Under the pieces are notes generated by a model. The model did no database searches. It saw only the letters and a program-made list of their open reading frames with translations, and had not been told where the DNA came from. Position numbers and translations under genes: made by a program. Of a stretch of 10,515 bases of DNA, positions 1 through 5,987 are shown piece after piece. Position 1 is the stretch's first letter, and every line of letters starts with the position of its first letter. Origin of the DNA: CAZPMT01 sp964587655 (lineage in GTDB: Bacteria > Hydrogenedentota > Hydrogenedentia > Hydrogenedentales > SLHB01); contig CAZPMT010000164.1 of the NCBI GenBank assembly GCA_964587655.1, forward strand, positions 1 through 10,515, read 5' to 3'.

Positions 1-52
1 GTCATTTTATGAACGTTTCAACGCAAGAAACTGAAAAGTTCACAGGCTCTGA

Positions 53-58
53 GAAGGA
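53..58 (+). promoter_or_regulatory. Ribosome binding site supporting start at 69
   Basis: GAAGGA lies 10 nt before ATG 69 and the signal peptide begins exactly there. The ATG at 9 has only 8 nt of visible upstream sequence, so its own site cannot be judged. Confidence 0.6.
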
Positions 59-68
59 AATCCCGCGA

Positions 69-2048
69 ATGCCTCTTTGCCCGGCGGACTGCAAGCGAGT
101 CTTGTTTTTGTTGGCCATCATCGGTCTTCCCATGGTGGCCAACGCCGTTGAGACGATTTCAGGACAGGTGACAAGCGCGGGGACCGGCTCTCCCCTCATC
201 GGTATCGACTTGGACGTGTTTGACGCTAACGGTCTGGCCGTGACGGTCCAAGGCGGGAAAACGGGCGTCAATGGGCTTTACACGGTGACGCTTCCCGGCC
301 CGGGTACTTACAAGTTGCGCGCGGACGCGAGCAGGATAGACGGTTTCGTCGATCAGTACTACAATCACGTATTCCTGCCCAGCCAGGCGCAACCGATCAC
401 GGTATTGGCGGGTGAGGCGTTGAAGGGTGTGAATTTTGCGCTCTCAATCGGCGTTGAGATCTCGGGCAGGGTCACATCTTCGGTCGGAGGCTCCGTGGTG
501 GGCGGGATGGACATCGATCTCTTCGCCACAGTTTGTCAAGCCACGACAAACTGTGGCAACGGCGAATTCCTAAGCGGCTACCCCGCGACTACGGCGGTCG
601 ACGGTTTCTACGCCGTGGGTGCCCTTCCTACCGGGACCTACTTCCTGCGCGCTGACCCGAGCCCTGCATTGGGACAGTACTTTGTGATGACGTACTACGG
701 AGAACAGAGCGACATCGCGCTTGCGTCCCCTATTGCGGTAACCGGCAACAATATCGCTGGGATTGATATTGTCCTGCCGCCGGGCGGGACGATCGCGGGA
801 GCGGTTACTGACGCAGGAACCAGCGCGCCGCTGGCGAACATCGATATTGACTTGTTCGATGCCGCGGGCGTGCGGATGCATCAGGGCGGGCACACGGACG
901 CGAGTGGAAACTATGAAGTGGGGCCGGTACCCGCGGGAAACCATACGCTGCGCGTCGACCCCACTATCGCCCAAGGCTATCCGCGCACATATTACGACGG
1001 CGTACACTCGCACGCCCTCGCTACGGCCATCACCGTTGTGGAGGGCGCAAGAACGCCTGGGATTGATTTCGCGCTGTCTCCCGGCGGTACAATAAGCGGT
1101 ACGATTCGCGCCGCCGGCGCCGGCGCGCCGTTGGCGAACGTGGATCTCGACTGCTATGATGCGCTGGGAGATCGCATCAGCGTGAACGCGGCATCAGACG
1201 TGTCCGGCCTTTATCAGATAGGCCCCTTGACGCCTGGCTCTTATCTGCTTCGGGCGGACCCCGCGGTTGAACTGGGTTATGCGAATCAATACTTCGATCT
1301 GAAGATAGGGAGAACCGTGGCCGACTCGGTATCGGTTACCGCATCCGCGGACACATCCGGCGTCGACTTTTCGTTGCAGATTGCCGGATCAATCGCCGGG
1401 CGCATTACCGATAAGAGTGGCCATCAAGTGGCCGACATGGACATAGATGTTCTTCAGGCGGGAACCTTCATACTTCTGGACCAGAGCGCGAAGACGGACA
1501 TCAACGGCGACTACTCGCTACTCAGTTTGCCGCCCGGCTCGTATGTTGTGCGGGCAGACCCTGCCTTTGGACAGCCCTATCTGCGCACCTACTACGGCGA
1601 TGCGGCTATGCCGGAGTCGGCAACCGTCATCTCTGTTCTCTCGAACAACGTCACCTCAGGCATCAACATAACCATCGCGCCGATCGGCGGCGAGGGCGAA
1701 GGAGAAGGCGAGGGTGAAGGTGAAGGTGAAGGTGAAGGCGAGGGCGAGGGCGAAGGCGAGGGTGAAGGTGAAGGCGAAGGTGAAGGCGAAGGCGAGGGCG
1801 AAGGAGAGGGCGAAGGCGAAGGCGAGGGCGAGGGTGAAGGCGAGGGCGAGGGTGAAGGCGAGGGCGAAGGGGAACCCCCACACAATGGGTGTGTCGGTGC
1901 AACATCGCGATCATCGCGCGACGATGCCCGCGGCGATGTGTTGCTCGTGGGGCTGCTTCTTGCCGGCTTGTTGGCTGCAACGAATCGGAAAGCTCGCAGG
2001 AGACGCTCCGAGCGTCCCGCCACCCTAAAGTTGTGGACACGATGCTGA
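69..2048 (+). CDS. Secreted multi-repeat beta-sandwich protein with Gly-Glu linker and C-terminal sorting tail
   Basis: Exported surface protein of unknown ligand. I start it at ATG 69: GAAGGA sits 10 nt upstream, and the product opens with a signal peptide (MPLCPADCKR, then VLFLLAIIGL, predicted cut after VANA). The frame is also open from ATG 9, which would add 20 hydrophilic residues. About 510 residues follow as five tandem units of about 100 aa, each with an ISG/IAG-x-V strand, an ID-D-FDA strand, a TDA-G-Y-VG-LP-G-Y-LRADP core and a YYG/YYD segment. This is the carboxypeptidase-regulatory/Cna-B-like fold; it is not a peptidase. A 31-fold Gly-Glu linker and a Cys / GD / hydrophobic / RRRR tail end the protein. 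Unit 2 carries an extra Cys-x5-Cys insert. The stop overlaps the next ATG by 7 nt, so translation is probably coupled. Fold class is fairly sure; function is unknown. Confidence 0.85.
   Translation: MPLCPADCKRVLFLLAIIGLPMVANAVETISGQVTSAGTGSPLIGIDLDVFDANGLAVTVQGGKTGVNGLYTVTLPGPGTYKLRADASRIDGFVDQYYNHVFLPSQAQPITVLAGEALKGVNFALSIGVEISGRVTSSVGGSVVGGMDIDLFATVCQATTNCGNGEFLSGYPATTAVDGFYAVGALPTGTYFLRADPSPALGQYFVMTYYGEQSDIALASPIAVTGNNIAGIDIVLPPGGTIAGAVTDAGTSAPLANIDIDLFDAAGVRMHQGGHTDASGNYEVGPVPAGNHTLRVDPTIAQGYPRTYYDGVHSHALATAITVVEGARTPGIDFALSPGGTISGTIRAAGAGAPLANVDLDCYDALGDRISVNAASDVSGLYQIGPLTPGSYLLRADPAVELGYANQYFDLKIGRTVADSVSVTASADTSGVDFSLQIAGSIAGRITDKSGHQVADMDIDVLQAGTFILLDQSAKTDINGDYSLLSLPPGSYVVRADPAFGQPYLRTYYGDAAMPESATVISVLSNNVTSGINITIAPIGGEGEGEGEGEGEGEGEGEGEGEGEGEGEGEGEGEGEGEGEGEGEGEGEGEGEGEGEGEGEGEPPHNGCVGATSRSSRDDARGDVLLVGLLLAGLLAATNRKARRRRSERPATLKLWTRC
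156..1685 (+). repeat. Five tandem ~100-aa beta-sandwich repeats
   Basis: Protein-level repeats begin near 156, 453, 783, 1083 and 1383. Each starts with ISG or IAG followed by a short strand, holds an LRADP or LRVDP motif about 55 to 60 residues in, and ends with a hydrophobic 'GIDF-L' strand. Units 3 and 4 look closest (PLANIDIDLFDA versus PLANVDLDCYDA). They are diverged at the DNA level, so this is old duplication, not recent expansion. Confidence 0.8.
525..557 (+). repeat. Perfect 13-bp inverted repeat inside repeat unit 2
   Basis: GCCACAGTTTGTC (525-537) and its exact reverse complement (545-557) flank a 7-nt loop, AAGCCAC. It lies wholly in coding sequence and encodes the Cys-containing insert that only unit 2 has (TVCQATTNCGN). 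Confidence 0.85.
1689..1874 (+). repeat. Gly-Glu linker: 31 dipeptide (6-nt) repeats
   Basis: 186 nt of alternating glycine (GGC, GGT, GGA, GGG) and glutamate (GAG, GAA) codons, giving 31 uninterrupted GE dipeptides. With a 6-nt period, slippage by whole units would change linker length without breaking the frame. The protein linker is very acidic and flexible and probably spaces the beta-sandwich region from the envelope. The opposite strand reads as Pro-Ser repeats in one frame, which is a shadow. Confidence 0.95.
1890..2048 (+). other. C-terminal sorting/anchoring tail (CxG...GD-TM-Arg)
   Basis: After the linker come PPHNG and then Cys-Val-Gly (Cys codon 1890), Gly-Asp at +14/+15, a hydrophobic stretch (VLLVGLLLAGLLAA), first Arg at +32, and an Arg-rich end. 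The layout is that of a PEP-CTERM, MYXO-CTERM or GlyGly-CTERM type signal: hydrophobic helix plus basic stop-transfer at the C-terminus. I cannot assign it to a named family. An identical spacing occurs on the - strand at 9415-9516. Processing enzyme not seen in this window. Confidence 0.7.
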
Positions 2049-3646
2049 AACATTTCGGGAAGACGGAGCTCGAGTTAGCCTTTCTCATCACGCTTGTTGC
2101 GTGCGGCATCATCGCCTACAAGGTTTACGTGCTGGAATATTCGATGACGACCATCGAACCCGAAGACGGCTACTACATCCAGCTACTCATGACGGTAACA
2201 GGAAGCGGACACCCGTGTGACGTTCGCGTGACGCTGCCTCTCGAGTCGGAGAGGCAAACGATCAAGTACGAGCGGCAGTCCTCGGAAGGCGCCTTCGAAT
2301 ACACGATTTCACCGAACAGAATAGGACGCTGGCGCACGGCCGCTCTGTCGGGAGAGAATACGATCACGTACACGTTTTTCGTACGCGCCTATGCGCGGAA
2401 GTATCCGCTGCCTCAGAGCGAACCCATCCCCAAGGACTATCCTGAAGGTCTGCGGCGCGACCTGAAAGCGACGGATCGTATTCAAGTCGACGCGCCTGAG
2501 ATTCGCGCGAAGGCCCAGGAACTGGCGCCGGAAGGCGTGGACCTTCAGAACGCCTTGCAGAGCATCTACAACTACTGTTACAGCGACGTGCGTTTCCTGA
2601 AGGTGCGCGGCCCGACCGATGCGATGACCGCGCTGAAACTGGGAGAGGCCTCCTGCAACGGCAAGAACCGGTTGATGGTGGCGCTGCTTCGCGCGCGAGG
2701 CATTCCGGCCCGCATGGCGAACGGGCTTATTCTTGAGCGCAACCGGAAGCGCACCACCCACGCCTGGACGGAAGCCTGGATCGGCGATACATGGGTCCCG
2801 TTCTGCCCGACGAACGGGTATTTCGCCGAAATCCCCGAAGACTACCTGGAGCTTGCGAAAGGGGACGTGGCCGTCTTCACCCATACGCCGCACATCGGAT
2901 TTGACTGGAATTTCAGCATCCGCCACCAACTGAGCCATCGCCAAGAGGCCATCCTGGAGAACGCCGGCAACCCGCTGAATATCCTGCACACCTGGACTTC
3001 GCTCAAGGAATACCACATATCAATCGAGCTCCTCGCGATCATTCTGATGGTGCCGCTTGGCGCCACGATTGTTGCTTTTTCCAGAAACGTTCTCGGCTTG
3101 CTTCCTTACGGCACGTTCATGCCGGCCCTTATCGCGGTCGCGTTCCGTGATACCGGGCTGTGGCTGGGTGCGGGATTCTTCATCGCGATCATCATCATTT
3201 GCACGGTTGCCAATCTGGCTATGCGGCGCCTGCGCTTGTTGCACATCCCCCGCCTGGCAATCATCATCACAATGGTGGTCATGTGCATCTTGTTCCTGCC
3301 CGTGGCCTGGCTGCGCATGGGTCTCAGCGCCAGCGCCGCGGGAGTCAGTTTCTTCCCGATGGCGATCTTGTCGTTGACCGGCGAGCGATTCACGCAAACC
3401 GCGCTCGAGGAAAGCTGGAAAGAAGGCGTAAAGCGCATGATAGTTACGTTCCTTGTCGCCACGGCCTGCTATCTTGTCTACCATATTGAGAAGCTTCAGA
3501 TTCTGATCGTCGCGTTTCCTGAGTTGCTGCTGTGCAACATCGCCCTTAATCTGGTCATAGGCTCGTGGACTGGCGTGCGCCTGATGGAATACTATCGTTT
3601 CAGGGAGGTCTTCCGAAACCAAGAGGGCGCGCCGCGCGGCCGGTAG
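2042..3646 (+). CDS. Transglutaminase-like domain fused to seven transmembrane helices (UUP1 / 'inactive transglutaminase' family)
   Basis: Inner-membrane protein of 534 aa. Start ATG 2042 overlaps the upstream stop by 7 nt and begins just before an N-terminal helix (residues 11-30); the frame is open upstream to 1889 but that part is the shadow of gene 1. Residues about 35-160 form an extracytoplasmic region, 165-275 a transglutaminase-like core, and about 327-509 seven hydrophobic segments, including the motif PYGTFMPALIAVAFRDT. In the core, Cys205 (GEASCNGK) and His240 (THAWTEAW) lie where the catalytic Cys and His would be, but the position of the Asp is Cys255 (WVPFCPTNG). From memory this matches Pfam Transglut_i_TM plus 7TM_transglut, a family described as inactive that occurs beside an ATP-grasp ligase, exactly as here. 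Substrate unknown; likely a membrane partner or binder for the ligase product. Confidence 0.88.
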   Translation: MLKHFGKTELELAFLITLVACGIIAYKVYVLEYSMTTIEPEDGYYIQLLMTVTGSGHPCDVRVTLPLESERQTIKYERQSSEGAFEYTISPNRIGRWRTAALSGENTITYTFFVRAYARKYPLPQSEPIPKDYPEGLRRDLKATDRIQVDAPEIRAKAQELAPEGVDLQNALQSIYNYCYSDVRFLKVRGPTDAMTALKLGEASCNGKNRLMVALLRARGIPARMANGLILERNRKRTTHAWTEAWIGDTWVPFCPTNGYFAEIPEDYLELAKGDVAVFTHTPHIGFDWNFSIRHQLSHRQEAILENAGNPLNILHTWTSLKEYHISIELLAIILMVPLGATIVAFSRNVLGLLPYGTFMPALIAVAFRDTGLWLGAGFFIAIIIICTVANLAMRRLRLLHIPRLAIIITMVVMCILFLPVAWLRMGLSASAAGVSFFPMAILSLTGERFTQTALEESWKEGVKRMIVTFLVATACYLVYHIEKLQILIVAFPELLLCNIALNLVIGSWTGVRLMEYYRFREVFRNQEGAPRGR

Positions 3647-3650
3647 AAGG
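3645..3650 (+). promoter_or_regulatory. Ribosome binding site for the ATP-grasp gene
   Basis: AGAAGG overlaps the upstream TAG stop (3644-3646) and lies 10 nt before ATG 3661. It decides for 3661 over the in-frame ATG at 3565, which would lie deep inside the upstream gene. Confidence 0.65.
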
Positions 3651-3660
3651 TGCGATAAAG

Positions 3661-4560
3661 ATGGGTTGGCTATCAACGGATGTTTTCGGCCTGAACCGGC
3701 GGAACCGCGATCTTGTTGCCCGGCACAATTCACCGAAACTTATCGCATTGGCTAACGACAAGGTCGCCTGCAAGCACGCCCTGAAGGCCCACGACATCAC
3801 GACGCCTTACACAATATACGAAATGGGTTCGTCCGCCGAGATCAAGATGGTCCTGCCGCTCCTCGATAAGGAGGAGAACGGATTTGTCGTGAAGCCGTCC
3901 CGAGGCGCTCAAGGCCGTGGCGTTAACCTGTTCTGCGGCGTGTCGAACGGCAGCTTCTTGCCCCAACACGGCGAGCCGATGAGCAACAGGGATTTTGAGT
4001 TTCTCATCGCCATGCTCCTCAGCGGGGAGTTTAGCATGGGGTACCCGTCAGACCGCGTCCTCATCGAGGAACGGCTTCGCCCCAGCGATACCTGGATCCT
4101 ACCCGGACTACCCGGTCCTCCCGACATGCGCATCATCGTACACGAGGGCGTTCCGATCATGGGGATGGTGCGGCTCCCAACGATGATTTCCGGCGGCCGC
4201 GCGAACATCCACGTGGGCGGAGTCGGTGTCGGAATCGACCTCGAGACCGGCAAGAGCACGCACGCCGTCTGGAAGGGGAAATCCGCTTTGCACCACCCCG
4301 ATACCGGTGCGCCGCTGGCGGGTCTCACCATCGAAGGCCTGGCGGAGTGTCTCGTGTTGGCGCAGCGTTGCGCCCAGGCAGTGCCCCTGGGTTACATGGG
4401 GGTAGACCTCATGTTCGATCAGCGAAAGGGCCCGTGCGTCATCGAAGTCAACGCGCGGGCCGGACTGGCGATCCAGATTGCCAATCGAAAGGGACTCGGC
4501 CAGGTTCTACGGGACGCCGGTCCTAAGAGAGCCGTTAACAGCCCGTATCTCGATCCATAA
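3661..4560 (+). CDS. RimK-like ATP-grasp ligase (alpha-L-glutamate ligase-related protein)
   Basis: Cytosolic ATP-grasp enzyme of 299 aa, predicted to join an amino acid or small acceptor to a carboxylate through an acyl-phosphate. Visible motifs: NDK at 32-34; FVVKPS with Lys78 for ATP; glycine-rich loop GAQGRGV at 82-88; acidic hinge VLIEERL at 133-139; PDMRIIV at 154-160; RANIHVGGVGVG at 180-191; Asp249 in GVDLMFD; and Glu262/Asn264 in VIEVNARAGLAIQIAN, the metal-binding end of the site. No signal peptide. Start 3661 follows the upstream stop by 14 nt. The pairing with a UUP1-type transglutaminase/7TM gene is the family's typical context (from memory, TIGR02291). The substrate is not shown by sequence; glutamate is only the family's name. 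The last codons and stop fall within the palindromic repeat at 4540-4569. Confidence 0.88.
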   Translation: MGWLSTDVFGLNRRNRDLVARHNSPKLIALANDKVACKHALKAHDITTPYTIYEMGSSAEIKMVLPLLDKEENGFVVKPSRGAQGRGVNLFCGVSNGSFLPQHGEPMSNRDFEFLIAMLLSGEFSMGYPSDRVLIEERLRPSDTWILPGLPGPPDMRIIVHEGVPIMGMVRLPTMISGGRANIHVGGVGVGIDLETGKSTHAVWKGKSALHHPDTGAPLAGLTIEGLAECLVLAQRCAQAVPLGYMGVDLMFDQRKGPCVIEVNARAGLAIQIANRKGLGQVLRDAGPKRAVNSPYLDP

Positions 4561-4569
4561 TACGGGCGG
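4540..4569 (+). repeat. 30-nt palindromic repeat, copy 1
   Basis: Arms GCCCGTAT (4541-4548) and ATACGGGC (4560-4567) form an 8-bp stem with an 11-nt loop. The 30 nt match 6057-6086 with one mismatch (A4553 versus G6070). This copy encodes the last residues of the ligase (SPYLDP), contains its TAA stop at 4558-4560 and ends directly before the GGGAG site of the TPR gene. Confidence 0.85.
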
Positions 4570-4583
4570 GAGTCGTAACGAAG

Positions 4584-5987
4584 ATGAAGCCTCGAATCAC
4601 CGTCCGGCGAGGTTTCGTGGCGGCCTGCCTCGTGTTTGCCGTTTGCGTGATTGTGGGAATCTTGTTTACCTTTCAGAGCCACAAGATCGTCACGAGCATC
4701 AATAATGATGGGGATGGGGTCACGTCTCCGACCACAGGCCAGACCGACAAAGAGACTGGGAAACTCGATCCCCGATACGATAAGGCAAAGGAGGCGATGG
4801 ACCAGGGGGAATGGAAGAACGCCGCCGAACAGTTGGAGATACTGACAAAGGAAGATCCCGCTCGCGTAGCCTACTGGAACGACTTGGGGGTGTGTCAGCT
4901 CAAGCAGGAGCGCCTGTCCGAGGCCGAGGAGCTGTTCAAGAAAGCTTCGGCAATAGACCCCGAATATTTCAAGGCGCCCTATAACCTCGGCCTTCTGTAC
5001 ACCCGCAGAGGAGATCAGGAGGCGGCGGAAAAAGCATACCGGGACGCCCTTCGGATCAATCCGAATAATGGAGAGGCGCTGTACAACCTGGGAAGCCTGC
5101 TGCAAGACCAGGATCGTTTCGAAGACGCCGAGGAACAGTACAAGAAGGCGCTGGCAACCTCGCGAGCGCCGTGGCTCTACAAAGCCAATTTCAATCTTGG
5201 CCTCATTGCCGGCCGCCGCGAAGACTGGAAGGCGGCGATCAAGCAATACAAGTCCGCGGTCTCGCTCAAACCGGACTTCGAGGCCGCACACCTGAACCTT
5301 GCCGTCGCTTATAAGGAAGACGGCGAATACGAGAATGCGAAAGCCTCCCTCAATCGCGCCGCCGCCTTGGATAGCGAGGACTATCGCGTGCCGTGGAACC
5401 AAGGGCTGCTTGCGTTGAAGACGAATGAAAGTGATCAAGCCATTGCCTTTTTCCGGGCCGTCCTCAAATTGAAGCCCGACTACGCGCCGGCGGCCCATAG
5501 GCTAGGGATGGATGCCTATCGCAATAAACGCCTGGATGAGGCCGAGACCTTGTTCAAGCAGACAGTAGCTTCCGAGCCGAATCATGCCCGCGCCTACTAC
5601 ATGTTGGGAAAACTGGCGGCCGGACGAAAGGATTCTCAAAAGGCGATCGAGTACTATCAGAAGGCCGCGAAACTTGACCCGGATACGAAAGCGTACTTCA
5701 ATCTAGGTCTCGCGTTGCGGCGCGAGGACCGTTTCGAAGAGGCGGCAAAAGCCTACGCCGAAGTTGTGCGGCTCGACCCGAAACACGAGAAAGCCTGGCT
5801 CAACCTTGGTTACGCGTATCTCCATATGGCGCAGTTTGAAAAAGCGCAGGAGAGCTTCGAACATGCATTGACAATAAAGCCCGGTTACGACAAGGCTATC
5901 GACGCATTGAAGGACCTGGAAGAGGCCCGGAAAAAGCCTCGAGGCGAGCAGGCCCCGGACCATTCAACAACTGAGGAATCGAAATGA
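4584..5987 (+). CDS. Membrane-anchored tetratricopeptide repeat protein
   Basis: 467 aa. Residues 11-30 (FVAACLVFAVCVIVGILFTF) after a basic start (MKPRITVRR) are a signal anchor; there is no lipobox, so the rest should face the periplasm. A Gly/Thr/Asp-rich spacer (about 31-61) leads to about 11 TPR units on a 34-residue period from residue 62 to about 440, with recurrent A-YNLG-LY, A--AY-KAL-I-P and similar core residues. The C-terminus is charged and unordered (KPRGEQAPDHSTTEESK). TPR arrays bind partner proteins, so a scaffold role for the neighbouring envelope proteins is likely but inferred. ATG 4584 lies 23 nt after the ligase stop with GGGAG (4568-4572) 11 nt upstream; the stop TGA overlaps the next ATG (ATGA). 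Confidence 0.88.
   Translation: MKPRITVRRGFVAACLVFAVCVIVGILFTFQSHKIVTSINNDGDGVTSPTTGQTDKETGKLDPRYDKAKEAMDQGEWKNAAEQLEILTKEDPARVAYWNDLGVCQLKQERLSEAEELFKKASAIDPEYFKAPYNLGLLYTRRGDQEAAEKAYRDALRINPNNGEALYNLGSLLQDQDRFEDAEEQYKKALATSRAPWLYKANFNLGLIAGRREDWKAAIKQYKSAVSLKPDFEAAHLNLAVAYKEDGEYENAKASLNRAAALDSEDYRVPWNQGLLALKTNESDQAIAFFRAVLKLKPDYAPAAHRLGMDAYRNKRLDEAETLFKQTVASEPNHARAYYMLGKLAAGRKDSQKAIEYYQKAAKLDPDTKAYFNLGLALRREDRFEEAAKAYAEVVRLDPKHEKAWLNLGYAYLHMAQFEKAQESFEHALTIKPGYDKAIDALKDLEEARKKPRGEQAPDHSTTEESK

Noticed and set aside
9..68. Upstream ATG at 9 for the first gene
   Set aside because: It would put 20 hydrophilic residues before a complete signal peptide; ATG 69 has a good ribosome site. Not excluded, as upstream sequence is cut off.
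1111..1130. GC-rich palindrome GCCGGCGCCGGC
   Set aside because: Short self-complementary run expected in GC-rich coding sequence; no second copy or regulatory context.
1889..2041. N-terminal extension of the transglutaminase/7TM gene to 1889
   Set aside because: The extra 51 residues are Cys/Arg-rich out-of-frame reading of the first gene's tail.
1592..2053. - strand frame with a long Pro-Ser repeat
   Set aside because: It is the antisense of the Gly-Glu linker and has no other support.
4419..5498. Long open frame on the - strand opposite the TPR gene (359 codons)
   Set aside because: It mirrors the TPR repeats and the end of the ligase gene, has no domain-like sequence, and the + strand reading is clear.
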